A DNA stretch of 64,000 nucleotides from Flavipsychrobacter sp. (GCA_021155965.1 JAJNBJ010000019.1:22479-86478); one strand, 5' to 3'; counted from the first letter of the stretch, positions 35,401 to 45,137 are shown. The notes: generated from the sequence alone by a model not told the origin. Made by a program: numbers and translations.

Positions 35401-36192
35401 ATGGATATTAATAAAATATTAAGCAGCGACTACTTAGACATTGTCTTTGAAGGCCGTAATAAAAAATACGGTGGCTATGAGTTGCGCAAAAACTACCCCA
35501 AGCGCGTAACAAGGTCGTTACTGCTGCTGGCGGGGGTGGCGTTGTTCACAACAGCGTATGCCATAATCAGCAAGAGTTTGAAGCAGGAAAAGAAACAAGT
35601 GGCTATGGTGAAACAGGTGACCCTGATGGACCCGCCACCTATCGACCCCAAAAAACCACCACCACCGCCACCACCACCGCCACCACCACCGGTGAAACCA
35701 ACAGTGAAATTTACACCACCGGTAATTAAGAAGGACGAAGAAGTAAAAGAAGAGGAAGTGCCGCCACCACAGAAAGAAATAGTGGCTGCAGGCAAGGAGA
35801 CAGTGAAAGGCGACCCTGAAGGAATTGACCCCGGTATAGTGGAGCCTGATAAAGGTACAGGTGTTGTGGAAGCACCACCGCCACCCACCATCTTCACTTA
35901 TGTGGAGCAAATGCCGGCTACTGAATATGACATTAACCAGTACCTGCAGAAGAACCTGCGCTACCCCGATGCCGCACGCGAAAGCAACATAAGCGGGCGC
36001 GTGATAGTTAAGTTTGTGGTGAACCCTGATGGCACTGTAAGCGATGTTACTGTGCAGCGCGGCATTGGCGGCGGCTGCGATGAGGAAGCAAAGCGCGTAG
36101 TGGCAGCCATGCCTAAATGGAAACCCGGCAAACAGAATGGTAAAGCGGTACCGGTGTACTTTACCCTGCCCATCGTGTTCAAATTAGAGTAA
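35401..36192 (+). CDS. tonB: Energy transducer TonB
   Basis: 263 residues with one N-terminal membrane helix (SLLLLAGVALFTTAYAIIS). A proline-rich spacer (DPPPIDPKKPPPPPPPPPPP, residues about 78-98) spans the periplasm. A C-terminal TonB domain (YDINQYLQKNLRYPDAARES...GRVIVKFVVNPDGTVSDVTV...MPKWKPGKQNGKAV) contacts outer-membrane receptors. It is last of the Exb/TonB operon, which ends in a strong terminator. Confidence 0.95.
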   Translation: MDINKILSSDYLDIVFEGRNKKYGGYELRKNYPKRVTRSLLLLAGVALFTTAYAIISKSLKQEKKQVAMVKQVTLMDPPPIDPKKPPPPPPPPPPPPVKPTVKFTPPVIKKDEEVKEEEVPPPQKEIVAAGKETVKGDPEGIDPGIVEPDKGTGVVEAPPPPTIFTYVEQMPATEYDINQYLQKNLRYPDAARESNISGRVIVKFVVNPDGTVSDVTVQRGIGGGCDEEAKRVVAAMPKWKPGKQNGKAVPVYFTLPIVFKLE

Positions 36193-36212
36193 TACTGCGA
36201 TATTTTTTTGCG

Positions 36213-36243
36213 AACGGCTGGCCTGAGGGACAGCCGTTTTTTA
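36213..36243 (+). terminator. Intrinsic terminator after tonB
   Basis: AACGGCTG (36213-36220) pairs with CAGCCGTT (36231-36238), followed by T-rich sequence. Confidence 0.85.
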
Positions 36244-36286
36244 TTGGATTGCTTTGGAGAGAAATCGTAAAATGATTAAATTGTAG

Positions 36287-36294
36287 TAAATTTG
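36287..36294 (+). promoter_or_regulatory. -7 box TAAATTTG of the VapBC-type pair
   Basis: TAAATTTG fits TAnnTTTG and ends 4 nt before the GTG start of the antitoxin at 36299. No -33 element at the right spacing was seen; TTTG at 36253-36256 is too far. Confidence 0.4.
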
Positions 36295-36298
36295 TAAT

Positions 36299-36517
36299 GT
36301 GGAGACTGTAATCGTTCAGATAACTAATAATAAAGCCCTGAAATTATTAAAGGAGCTTGAGGATTTGCATCTTATCAAGATGTTGAAGCGGGACGTGCCT
36401 GCAAAAGAAAAGTTATCTGACAAATTCGGGGGTAAGCTGAATTTATCAGATGAGGAATACAAGAATTTCCAGGAGCACATTTCCCGAAGCCGCAACGAAT
36501 GGGACAGCAATTCTTAA
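36299..36517 (+). CDS. Antitoxin of a VapBC-type toxin-antitoxin pair
   Basis: 72 residues from GTG at 36299; an ATG two bases earlier is out of frame and stops at once. The protein has an N-terminal beta strand (ETVIVQITNN) and a helical C-terminus (LSDEEYKNFQEHISRSRNEWDSNS) typical of short VapB-type antitoxins that lack an HTH. It is paired with a PIN-domain toxin with a 19-nt overlap. The family of the antitoxin is uncertain. Confidence 0.72.
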   Translation: METVIVQITNNKALKLLKELEDLHLIKMLKRDVPAKEKLSDKFGGKLNLSDEEYKNFQEHISRSRNEWDSNS

Positions 36518-36888
36518 TTGATTCAAATATTGTTATTGACTACCTGGATGGAAAATTACCACTGACAGGAATGTCTTTCATGAATGATGTAATCAATGCG
36601 ATCCCCAATATTTCAATAATTACCAAAATAGAGGTGCTTGGATACAAGCCACCGGAGCATACCTATACTTTATTGACTGAGTTCGCAAATGCTGCAATTG
36701 TCTTTGACTTGAACGAAGAAATAGTAACCGCAACAATTGCGTTACGAAAGATCCGCAAGATCAAGACACCCGATGCAATCATCGCCGCTACTGCAATAGT
36801 GTTCAACCTGACTCTGTTAACACGAAATGTTACCGATTTTCAGAACATTAAAGGATTGCTGGTACTGAACCCATATGAAGTTAAATAA
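36499..36888 (+). CDS. vapC: PIN domain toxin (VapC family)
   Basis: 129 residues. PIN-domain acidic residues are visible: D8 in FLIDSNIVIDYLDG, E in ITKIEVLGY and D in KTPDAIIAATAI, consistent with a Mg-dependent ribonuclease that cleaves tRNA or rRNA. The start overlaps the antitoxin by 19 nt, so they are co-translated. It is likely autoregulated with the antitoxin. Confidence 0.88.
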   Translation: MGQQFLIDSNIVIDYLDGKLPLTGMSFMNDVINAIPNISIITKIEVLGYKPPEHTYTLLTEFANAAIVFDLNEEIVTATIALRKIRKIKTPDAIIAATAIVFNLTLLTRNVTDFQNIKGLLVLNPYEVK

Positions 36889-36891
36889 ATC

Positions 36892-38232
36892 TTACTCCTT
36901 CGCAAACCGCCCTGCATACATCCCATTCACCTTTACGAAGTAGATACCTGCCGACAGGTGGCGGACATTCAATTGCACTTCTTTCTCTTTTGGAGCAACC
37001 CACGGCGAGGCCACTACCTCACCCAGCATATTAAGTACGGCTATGTTTTCTATTTGGCTTGTAGTGGTGATGGTTATTTCGTTGTGGGTGGGATTGGGGT
37101 AGATGATAATATTTGAACAACGTGATAGTAGTATTTGATCAAAAGATGCTCTAGCCATCGTTGTATAATAATTTGTAATCTTCCGCACTTGTGCTCCCCA
37201 ATTGGAATAATAGATATTCCCAAACTGGTCAAGATAAATAAATTCTGGATGCATTTGCGTGCTGGTAGCCGGTGTACCTTCTAAGGCAGTAGCATGAGTG
37301 CTGGTGTCCCCCGCAATAGTGTATATAATGCCCGTTTGCGTATTTACCAAGCGGAAAACGTTATTACCGTTGTCTCCAATCACCATATTGCCCAAGCTAT
37401 CGAAAGCAAAACTTATTGGGTTATTAACCTGTGCGACAGTGGCGGGGCCTCCATCTCCTGAATACCCATAAGAAGTTCCAACAACCGTAGATATTATACC
37501 GATTGTGCTTATTTTTCTTATCCTGCTCCCGCCGCGATCTGCAAAATAGAAATTACCATTTTTATCAAAACTCATTGTTGATGCGTAATTTATTCGCGCT
37601 GCCGTTGCGGCCCCACCATCTCCATGCCCTCCACCTCCAATTATACCAGTTCCCGCAAATGTTGTAATAATACCTGTGGCAATATCAATTTTTCGGATCT
37701 TCCATTGCTCCCCTATAAATACATTACCAAAGCTATCCAAATAAGCGTTATCAGGATTATGTAATTCTGCATTTGTTGCTGGACCATTATCTCCATTGAA
37801 ACCAGAAATTCCGTTCCCAGCTATTGTAGTAATTACACCGGTTGCTGCATCTACCCTCCGAATACGATTATTTCCCATATCAGCAAAGTAAACATTGCCT
37901 AAAAAGTCGGCAAACAAACCATAAGGACTATTTAATTTAGCAAGCGTTGCTAATCCATCATCTCCAGAATAACCGCTTACGCCCGTACCAGCTATTGTTG
38001 TAATAATTCCGGCAGATGTAACTTTTCTAATTCTGTGATCAAGTGTAGCAATATAAAGATTATGTGCTCCATCCAAATGCCCTCAGTATTTCCAAGTTGA
38101 GCAGCAGTTGCAGCCCCCCCCCATCGCCAAGTGTAGTAGGAGTCAACCTACCGGCTACGGTATAAACTAACATCTGTGCGTTTGCTCCGAAGTGGAAAGT
38201 CCATAAAACCAGAAAAAGCACAATACGCATAG
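36892..38232 (-). pseudogene. NHL-repeat T9SS-sorted secreted protein, frame-disrupted
   Basis: The signal-peptide start at 38232 (MRIVLFLVLWTFHFGANAQ) and the NHL repeats read in different frames. A 9-bp G run (9 C on the plus strand, about 38114-38122) shifts the first repeat (GRLTPTTLGDGGG...), and a second shift lies near 38072-38080. After that the frame is open to the stop at 36892. Several NHL repeats (YIATLDHRIRKVTSAG and similar) and a T9SS type A sorting tail (IIIYPNPTHNEITITTTSQ...AGIYFVKVNG) are intact. Either a pseudogene or two sequencing errors, one in a homopolymer. Confidence 0.75.
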
Positions 38233-38323
38233 GGTAATAATTGTTGGATATTGCAATTTATTAAATAAAAATGGGTTTTTAACCTATTAATTGCAATGAC
38301 ATAGCGATAAATATGTGACGAAA

Positions 38324-38354
38324 TTTGGTTACTTGGCGGCTTTAACTAAATTTG
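38324..38354 (+). promoter_or_regulatory. Promoter of the DUF3276 gene
   Basis: TTTG at 38324-38327 and TAAATTTG at 38347-38354, 19 nt apart. The start codon is 31 nt downstream of the box. Confidence 0.65.
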
Positions 38355-38385
38355 TGAGATATTCATCACACTAAAACAAAGAATT

Positions 38386-38829
38386 GTGGCGTACGAAAAC
38401 AAAAATTTTGGAGAAAACAGGGGCGAAAGCCGTAATGAGAGCTTGTATAGCAAACGTATAAAAGCAGGTAAAAGAAGGACTTACTTTTTTGATGTGCGTG
38501 CTACCCGTGGTAACGATTACTTCATAACCATTACAGAAAGCAAAAAACGTTTCGACGATAATGGTTACGACCGCCATAAGATGTTCCTGTACAAGGAAGA
38601 TTTCAACAAATTCCTGGCCGGGCTTACAGAAACCATCAACTACGTGAAAACAGACCTGATGCCAGATTTTGATTTCGACGCTTTCAACCACGACCAGGAG
38701 AATGAAGAAGGCAATGCAGCAGTTGCTGCTGCTGTTGAGGCAGTAGAAGCGGCAGAAACCGTTTCTGTTCCTGAAGTATCTGCCGTTGTTGCCAATGAAG
38801 GCGATAATGTGGATGACTGGAAGATCTAA
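38386..38829 (+). CDS. DUF3276 (PUR-alpha-like) nucleic-acid-binding protein
   Basis: 147 residues from GTG at 38386 (AYENKNFGENRGESRNESLYSKRIKAGKRRTYFFDVRATRGNDYFITITESKK). The DUF3276/PUR domain (about 22-110) is clear; related PUR proteins bind single-stranded DNA or RNA. An acidic Ala/Glu-rich C-terminal tail (about 110-147) follows. It is a single gene with its own promoter and terminator. Confidence 0.88.
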   Translation: MAYENKNFGENRGESRNESLYSKRIKAGKRRTYFFDVRATRGNDYFITITESKKRFDDNGYDRHKMFLYKEDFNKFLAGLTETINYVKTDLMPDFDFDAFNHDQENEEGNAAVAAAVEAVEAAETVSVPEVSAVVANEGDNVDDWKI

Positions 38830-38861
38830 GAGCAATACCAAAATCCAAATAACAAATTCCT

Positions 38862-38895
38862 AGCCTTTATGATCAGCATCATAAAGGCTTTTTTA
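38862..38895 (+). terminator. Intrinsic terminator of the DUF3276 gene
   Basis: AGCCTTTATGAT (38862-38873) pairs with ATCATAAAGGCT (38878-38889) around a 4-nt loop, followed by a T-run. It also separates this gene from the convergent glycosyltransferase at 38903. Confidence 0.9.
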
Positions 38896-38902
38896 TGCTC
38901 TT

Positions 38903-40129
38903 TTACTGCCCGGTCTTTAATTTTCGGGCCAGTGCAATAATCCGCGACCGGAGTTTATCTGCTAAGGAAAGCGTTATCTCCGGCGTGGTTGCAGTTGTCA
39001 CAGGCGCAATAGTACTAATGGCTTTCGCGTATCTTTCCAGGCACACCTCCATGCTGAATTCAGCCTCAGCCAGTTGCCGTGCAGAGTGGCGCCGTGTGGC
39101 AGCCGGAACCTCTGCAAGCCTGTTTATTTTAGCTACGGCTTCTTCAATATTGCCTGTTTCATACACACCCAGGCAATCTGGCGCCAGCGGGTGCAGCTCA
39201 TAATCTTCTATACCGCTCACGCGTGTGCCCACCATGCCGCAACCGGCAGCAAAGGCTTCCATCATGGCTATGGGCGTGCCTTCAAAATCGGAGGTGAGCA
39301 GGAGGATATCCGTATTGGATAAGTGTTGCGCCACCTCTTTCTGGGATAACCAGCCATAAAAGGTTACATGCTGCTGCAGCCCTTCGGCCTTAATAGCTGC
39401 CTCGAGCGGCGCTTTTGCGTCGCCGTCGCCAATAACAGACAGGTGAAAACGAATACCATCCTTGGCAAGTGCTGCGCATATCTTCGCAAGGTCGGTGGCG
39501 CGTTTCTGGTAAATACTCACACGGCCCACATAGGCCAGTTGCAGCATATCGCCATGGATAGCGGCACTCCCGCCAGCCGGTGGCAGGTTGATGCCGCAGG
39601 GGATGGTGAAGATATGCGAGGGATTAAAGGCGGGTACCTTTTTTTGCACTGTATGATGCACTCTGTGGGATACACAGGCAAGCACTGCCACGCTGTGGTA
39701 ATATTGTTCCGCAAGTTTATAATAATGCGCTTCATCAGCGTGCATCACGCCGACTATGGGGTAGCCGCGGTGCAGCGCTGTGGCCGCCGCCCATACTGCA
39801 AGGTCGTCAGACAGGATGATGGGCGTGCCCGCGGGAAGCTGTACCAATAGTTGCTTATAAATATAGGCCCGGTACTGCGGTGTGCCGAATTCAAATTCGT
39901 AGCCCGCTTTTGCGGTGATGGTTTTTACCGCATTAGGTTCTTTGCCCAAGAGCTGCAACAGCGTTTCCCTGCCTTTGGCAGAGAAGAATTCCTTTACAGG
40001 CTCAACAGTAACAAAATAGACTTCCAACCCCTGTTTATCATACGCAATAGCAGCATCAGCCATCCAGCGGGTGACACCACCCCTGTGGTAGGGATGGCAG
40101 AAGAATGCTATTTTCTGTTTACCCGCCAT
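38903..40129 (-). CDS. Glycosyltransferase family 4
   Basis: 408 residues. The C-terminal GT-B domain has LAYVGRVSIYQKRATDLAKI, VTFYGWLSQKEVAQHL and LLLTSDFEGTPIAMMEAFAAG (E-x7-E type), the donor-binding pattern of GT4. Donor and acceptor are unknown. The start overlaps the asparagine-synthase gene by 11 nt; it is the last gene in the operon 44970-38903 (epimerase, PIG-L, GNAT, WbqC, AsnB-like, GT4). Confidence 0.88.
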   Translation of the reverse strand: MAGKQKIAFFCHPYHRGGVTRWMADAAIAYDKQGLEVYFVTVEPVKEFFSAKGRETLLQLLGKEPNAVKTITAKAGYEFEFGTPQYRAYIYKQLLVQLPAGTPIILSDDLAVWAAATALHRGYPIVGVMHADEAHYYKLAEQYYHSVAVLACVSHRVHHTVQKKVPAFNPSHIFTIPCGINLPPAGGSAAIHGDMLQLAYVGRVSIYQKRATDLAKICAALAKDGIRFHLSVIGDGDAKAPLEAAIKAEGLQQHVTFYGWLSQKEVAQHLSNTDILLLTSDFEGTPIAMMEAFAAGCGMVGTRVSGIEDYELHPLAPDCLGVYETGNIEEAVAKINRLAEVPAATRRHSARQLAEAEFSMEVCLERYAKAISTIAPVTTATTPEITLSLADKLRSRIIALARKLKTGQ

Positions 40130-42071
40130 TCACCTGGTTATACCATTTATAAAAACAAACTATCCGCCACGGCATAGAATCAAACTCACGCCTGTTCTCC
40201 AGTATATCGTTCACGTATTGCTTCACCTTTTCCGCATTCAGCAATGTGCCGCCAAATTGTTTGCAGGCTTTATCTATATGTTCCAGGAACCATTCCTTGC
40301 CCTCGCCGCGCAACCACATTTCCTCCGGGGTTACAAATCCCATCTTATCTCGCCTGTTCGCAATAATCTCAGGTATGATACCGTGCATGGCATGCCGCAG
40401 GATGCGCTTTTTCACCCCGTGCTTAACAATATACCTTTCCGGCAGGCACTCACTTAGTTCCACCAACCTATAATCCATAAACGGCGTGCGCGACTCCACA
40501 CTCCACGCCATTGAATTATGGTCCTCGTAGCGGAGGAGTGCAGGCAACGGTTGGAATTGCCGTTGCCACCTTAGAAATTCCACCATATTCGTGGCTATAA
40601 AAGTGAATATACCACCTCGTTCCGGCTTCGAGAGCCAGTCAATAGCTGGCGGGTTCTTCAACCTGTATTTAGCAGGCACAATGCCCCTGCCGAAGTTCAG
40701 CTGCAACGCACCCAACAAAAAGCCAACAGGCCATTTGCCTTTTTCTTTTTTGTAATGCAGCGCTTCATCATACAGTTCGCCAAGTTTCATTTTACGCAGC
40801 AGACCGGCATACATAGAAACGTCGTGCCCGCCATACCCTGCCAATTGCTCATCAGCCCCCTGTCCATCTATCATTACCTTAAGTCCAACCTCGTTCGTTT
40901 TCTGGAACACCGCCCACTGGCTGAAGATGGACGTGCTGCTGAATGGCTGGTCCTGGTGCCAGATGAGTTTATCTATGTCCTGTTGCAGCCATTTGAAGGA
41001 GGGGAATACCTTATGTGGGTGCGCATTTGTCTTGTTCACTACTTCTTCAGCAAATTTCCACTCATCGTACTTAAGGTCGTTAAAGCAAGCCGTAACCGTT
41101 TCCTGCCCCGCGAAATCTTCTTTCTGTTGGAGTAGGTCTGCCGCAATGCATACGATACTGGATGAGTCCAATCCGCCTGATAAACACGAACCCACTTTCA
41201 CATCAGAACGCAGGCGCAGGTTCACGGCACTGGTAAGTGTATCCCTGTATAATGTTGCTGCTTCTTCGAAGTTCCTGAATTTTTGATTCTTACCCTCGGA
41301 GTACCAGCCTGATAAAAATGGTTCCATTTTTTCCGCAGACAGGTCAACCACGATATAGTCGCCCTGGCTAACAGACCTTATGCCCGTATCAAAAGTATCT
41401 ATGCTGTGGTCAGTAACGCCGATGGCCAGGTATTGCCGGGCAATGGGTTCATTTAGCTCAAATTTGTAACCCGGGGCAGTGCGTATCTGCTTTATCTCAG
41501 ACGCAAAATAGATAGCGTTATCGTTCTCATAATAATATAGCGGTTTTACGCCAAACCGGTCGCGCACGGCAAACAGTTCCTGGTTCTTTTCATCAAGAAT
41601 GATAAAGGCAAACATGCCATTAAAATCATCCATGCAGTCTTCGCCCCATTCTTCCCATGCATGCAGTATTACTTCCGTGTCGCTGGTGCTGTGAAATTTA
41701 TGGCCTATCTCTTCCAGCTCTGCCTTTATCTCCAGGTAGTTATATATCTCCCCATTGAACACAATAGATAATCCTGCCTGCGATAACCGCATGGGCTGGT
41801 GCCCGGTGGGAGAAAGGTCGACTATGGAAAGCCGCCTGTGCCCAAGGCCCACTTTGAATGATGCATCTTGTGGGAGGTTATCGTACTTCCAATGTTGTAG
41901 AGTAGACGTTGCTGTATCCTCACCTGCATAAATGTCGGGCGCCTCTCCCGGCGACCATGTCAAAAAACCCTCGTCATCAGGGCCGCGGTGCCTGATGACG
42001 CTGCAAGCGCGTTGCAGATCACGCCCGGTACAGCTTCGGTTCTTATTAATTATGGCAAGGATACCACACAT
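40119..42071 (-). CDS. Asparagine synthase-like glutamine amidotransferase
   Basis: 650 residues. An N-terminal class II glutamine amidotransferase domain with Cys2 (MCGILAI) is followed by an ATP-pyrophosphatase synthetase domain with PP-loop SGGLDSSSI. In polysaccharide loci such AsnB/WbpS-type proteins amidate uronic acids instead of making asparagine. Its neighbours (WbqC, epimerase; dehydrogenase and acetyltransferase across the gap) support that role (inference). The gene lies 2 nt after WbqC. Confidence 0.88.
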   Translation of the reverse strand: MCGILAIINKNRSCTGRDLQRACSVIRHRGPDDEGFLTWSPGEAPDIYAGEDTATSTLQHWKYDNLPQDASFKVGLGHRRLSIVDLSPTGHQPMRLSQAGLSIVFNGEIYNYLEIKAELEEIGHKFHSTSDTEVILHAWEEWGEDCMDDFNGMFAFIILDEKNQELFAVRDRFGVKPLYYYENDNAIYFASEIKQIRTAPGYKFELNEPIARQYLAIGVTDHSIDTFDTGIRSVSQGDYIVVDLSAEKMEPFLSGWYSEGKNQKFRNFEEAATLYRDTLTSAVNLRLRSDVKVGSCLSGGLDSSSIVCIAADLLQQKEDFAGQETVTACFNDLKYDEWKFAEEVVNKTNAHPHKVFPSFKWLQQDIDKLIWHQDQPFSSTSIFSQWAVFQKTNEVGLKVMIDGQGADEQLAGYGGHDVSMYAGLLRKMKLGELYDEALHYKKEKGKWPVGFLLGALQLNFGRGIVPAKYRLKNPPAIDWLSKPERGGIFTFIATNMVEFLRWQRQFQPLPALLRYEDHNSMAWSVESRTPFMDYRLVELSECLPERYIVKHGVKKRILRHAMHGIIPEIIANRRDKMGFVTPEEMWLRGEGKEWFLEHIDKACKQFGGTLLNAEKVKQYVNDILENRREFDSMPWRIVCFYKWYNQVNGG

Positions 42072-42073
42072 GG

Positions 42074-42766
42074 TTATTGTATATACTTCAGGCTATCAGG
42101 CCCTTCGTTAAATAATAGGTCAATTATTGATAGGTTAGGGATAAATTCCCCTACCCACAACTGGCGATACGGCTTAGGCTCATAGCTCTGCCATACCAAT
42201 TCTATGCCTGCTGCTTTAAAATCATCTTCATTTATATATCGCCTTGATCCGGCACCTTTACCACTCAGGTAAGTTGTCGCATTCAGGCTTTTAAGAATGG
42301 CAAGGATCTTTTCTTCGCCGTTCAACCCGGCGGCTTCCGGTATCTCAGACGAGCGAACGAGTTTAGTAGTAATACCAGCCTTAGCTACCGCAAAATTCAT
42401 CAGGGCAATATTCAGTTCGCTGAGTACATTGTATCTGATGGTATAGATGGCTGAAAATTCATCCCAGTACTCGTTGAAGTGAGCTGCTTTCTGGTAAGCC
42501 AGCTTCAGGGTCTTTAGCGACTTGCTTGCCCAGTTCTGGTTATTATCTATCTCTACCTCGTTAAAGGTATTCAGCTCGCCGCGATTGGTAACGGGCACAG
42601 TAAGCCATACAGCCCCATTATTGGTCTTTATCTCTACACGGTTGCCGAATGTTTTTGCACGGGGAAACTGCACATCATCAAACAAAACAAAAAAGTCGCT
42701 CTTGTTTATTTTATTGAAATAGCCCACCCAGGGAATAAAATTTGGCTGATGGATGGCTACGGTCAT
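42074..42766 (-). CDS. WbqC family protein (copy 1)
   Basis: 230 residues. The N-terminal AIHQPNFIPWVGYFNKINKSDFFVLFDDVQFPRAKTF pattern is the WbqC family hallmark. The family occurs in O-antigen and capsule loci; the activity is unknown. The start overlaps the upstream GNAT gene by 4 nt (ATGA). A second member lies at 54920. Confidence 0.87.
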   Translation of the reverse strand: MTVAIHQPNFIPWVGYFNKINKSDFFVLFDDVQFPRAKTFGNRVEIKTNNGAVWLTVPVTNRGELNTFNEVEIDNNQNWASKSLKTLKLAYQKAAHFNEYWDEFSAIYTIRYNVLSELNIALMNFAVAKAGITTKLVRSSEIPEAAGLNGEEKILAILKSLNATTYLSGKGAGSRRYINEDDFKAAGIELVWQSYEPKPYRQLWVGEFIPNLSIIDLLFNEGPDSLKYIQ

Positions 42767-43203
42767 GTAGTTACTTTTAGAGTCATCAATACTAAATGTC
42801 CTTGCTCGCCTGTTATCTCAAAATTCAGCCCTTTGTAAAAGCCCAGGCTTTGCGGATTATCATTTTCAGCTTTCAGGGTAACAGCGCCCTTGCCAAGACG
42901 TTTTGCGTCTTCCACAATTTTATAGATCAGCTTCTTGCCTATGCCCAGCCCATGCAGCTCTTTCGATACCACAATCCTGTGCACATGCAATGATTCCGGC
43001 TTTTCTGAGTTGATGATGAACGCACAAAGCCTATCGCCCTTGTAAACAGCAGAGCTCAATTCCCACTTGCGGTTCAGTTCGCCCATGTAATGTTCTAAAG
43101 TCCAGTAGTCGCCTTTCAGTTGTTTAGACATTTCAATCAGCCGCCCTACATTGTTTTTTACAATGTCAGGGGTTAACGGCTGAATATCTACAGTTGTATC
43201 CAT
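42763..43203 (-). CDS. GNAT family N-acetyltransferase
   Basis: 146 residues in one GNAT domain. The acetyl-CoA loop is VSKELHGLGIGKKLIYKI. It lies in the glycan operon between a PIG-L deacetylase and WbqC, so it may acetylate an amino sugar that the deacetylase exposes (inference). It starts 3 nt after the PIG-L stop. Confidence 0.84.
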   Translation of the reverse strand: MDTTVDIQPLTPDIVKNNVGRLIEMSKQLKGDYWTLEHYMGELNRKWELSSAVYKGDRLCAFIINSEKPESLHVHRIVVSKELHGLGIGKKLIYKIVEDAKRLGKGAVTLKAENDNPQSLGFYKGLNFEITGEQGHLVLMTLKVTT

Positions 43204-43206
43204 GTT

Positions 43207-43842
43207 TTAAAACAGCAGGCGGATAATTTCAAAAGCTTCGGCATAATGGCTGCCAGATTGTACACCACGCACCCTGGCCTGTCCTTTCAGGAACTCTACA
43301 TCAGAATAAGGCCTATGTCCCTGCGACGCATAGCAGTTAATGGCTTCTATTTTCTTATTTACATGCTTTTCCTCCAATGTTACGAAGCACGCATTGTTGA
43401 AGTCAAAGTTATTCCATGTAAGCTCGTAGCACAGTATCGAGCAACCCTTGGCAGCACGTATAGCTTCTGTAGTAATAGTGATATGATCCTGATGTATATC
43501 GTTTTGCGACGGGATAAAGATCACATCTGGATTTACTTGCTTTTTTATTTTCAATATGTCATCCAGTATCTCTTGCCGGTGGTAGCTGAACATACGCACT
43601 TTATAATTCAGCACATGCAGGTTTTCCGGCTTCACTCCCAATACTTCTGTGGCTTTCTTCACTTCTGTCACGAGTATATCTTTCGGGAACCCCGCCGGAA
43701 CCGAATCCTCGCAACTGGAGAAAGCCACATAATGTACCTCGCAACCTTCCTCAACCAGACGGTTGATGGTGCCGCCGCAGCCAAATTCACCGTCATCGGT
43801 ATGGGGCGCCAGTACTAGTGCTTTTTTGAATTGTTTGAGCAT
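43207..43842 (-). CDS. PIG-L family deacetylase
   Basis: 211 residues. The zinc-binding motif reads APHTDDGEFGCGG (usual HPDDE; H and both D are kept), and a second His occurs in SQNDIHQDHITI. It should deacetylate an N-acetyl sugar. It is in the operon downstream of the 2-epimerase and upstream of GNAT. Confidence 0.87.
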   Translation of the reverse strand: MLKQFKKALVLAPHTDDGEFGCGGTINRLVEEGCEVHYVAFSSCEDSVPAGFPKDILVTEVKKATEVLGVKPENLHVLNYKVRMFSYHRQEILDDILKIKKQVNPDVIFIPSQNDIHQDHITITTEAIRAAKGCSILCYELTWNNFDFNNACFVTLEEKHVNKKIEAINCYASQGHRPYSDVEFLKGQARVRGVQSGSHYAEAFEIIRLLF

Positions 43843-43851
43843 GCTATAAAA

Positions 43852-44970
43852 CTATTTCTTTCCTTTTAAATGCGAAATAATTTTCTTTATTGTCAATTCG
43901 GCTGCATCGCCTTTTCCATAGGGATTACCTTTTCTGCCCGGTCCGGCATGCAACGCCTTTTTTATTTGCTTGTACATCTGCTCTTTCGACTTCGGCACTA
44001 CTTCTGTCATCCAGCCAAGCTCAACCAATTCTTTCCACGATGTCTTATCGTCGAAATAGAAGATACACGGTGTTTTTTGGTAAAACGCTTCTTTCTGCAC
44101 ACCGCCAGAGTCTGTCACCACCAGTTTTGCATGTTTCTCCAGCACCAGCATGTCCAGGTAGCCTATCGGGTCTATTATGGTCAGGTGTTCGCAATAATAA
44201 TCATACAGGCTATGCTCCTTCAGCATATTGCGCGTACGCGGGTGCAGCGGCAATACCACTTGTATATCTTTAGCCGTATCCACAAGGGCATCCAGTATTA
44301 TCCTTGCCCGCTCCACACTGTATGTATTTTCAATGCGGTGCATGGTCACAAGTACGAATTCCTTCTTCTTCAGCTTCAGTTCTTTGAATACCTTTGCTGT
44401 TTTGTCCGCGATCTTATCAAATTGCAGAAGGGCATCATACATTACATCGCCGTACTGGCATATCGCACTTTTAGGAAAACCTTCCCGCTCAAGGTTTTTA
44501 CGGCCAACGGCAGATGGTGCAAAAAGCAGGGTGGACATATGGTCGGTAACCACTCGGTTCACGTCTTCTGCCAGGTGTTTGGCATACATGCGCAGGCCTG
44601 CTTCAACATGAGCTATAGGTATACCCAGTTTTGCAGCAGCCAATGCGCCCGCAAGTGTGGAATTGGTATCGCCTATAGAAATGACCATATCTGGTTGCTC
44701 ACTGATCATCACTTCTTCCAGCTTAATAAGCATTTCACCTGTTTGCTTTCCATGGGTCGTGCCCATGTCCACATCCAGTTGGTAATCTGGCCGGGGTATC
44801 TTCATTTCATCAAAAAACACATCCGACATATTCACATCAAAGTGCTGGCCGGTATGGAGGATAAAATAAGTGAGGTCTTTATGCTTTTTCTGGAACTTTT
44901 TTATAGCGGTAACCAGTGGCGCAGCTTTGATAAAATTTGGCCTGGCGCCTACTACTATACATAATTTCAT
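43852..44970 (-). CDS. wecB: UDP-N-acetylglucosamine 2-epimerase family (non-hydrolysing)
   Basis: 372 residues. The N-terminal KLCIVVGARPNFIKAAPLV, HVEAGLR and the TDSGGVQKEAFYQKTPC segments are characteristic. Substrate may be UDP-GlcNAc (WecB) or UDP-GlcNAc3NAcA (WbpI/WlbD). The second fits the WlbA- and WlbB-like genes at 46494 and 48078. It heads the minus-strand operon. Confidence 0.87.
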   Translation of the reverse strand: MKLCIVVGARPNFIKAAPLVTAIKKFQKKHKDLTYFILHTGQHFDVNMSDVFFDEMKIPRPDYQLDVDMGTTHGKQTGEMLIKLEEVMISEQPDMVISIGDTNSTLAGALAAAKLGIPIAHVEAGLRMYAKHLAEDVNRVVTDHMSTLLFAPSAVGRKNLEREGFPKSAICQYGDVMYDALLQFDKIADKTAKVFKELKLKKKEFVLVTMHRIENTYSVERARIILDALVDTAKDIQVVLPLHPRTRNMLKEHSLYDYYCEHLTIIDPIGYLDMLVLEKHAKLVVTDSGGVQKEAFYQKTPCIFYFDDKTSWKELVELGWMTEVVPKSKEQMYKQIKKALHAGPGRKGNPYGKGDAAELTIKKIISHLKGKK

Positions 44971-45137
44971 TAAATACTATTTATATGTGTGGAGATTTTC
45001 TTTGTGGAGAATATTATTTGTTAACCCGGTCACTAATGAAAGAACAAAAATACACAAATAAGAAGTAATGTAAGTAAGCCATGAGTTATTTATGATAGCT
45101 CATGCAAACCTGATTTCATCGGAATTTGATTACTTTT

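Noticed and set aside
35493..35910. Glycine- and tryptophan-rich frames on the minus strand
   Set aside because: They are the antisense of the TonB proline-rich spacer (runs of CCA/CCG codons), so the low complexity is expected.
43870..44964. Long open frame (364 codons) on the plus strand
   Set aside because: It is fully antisense to the 2-epimerase, which has clear family motifs. The translation is rich in His, Cys and Gln and matches nothing.
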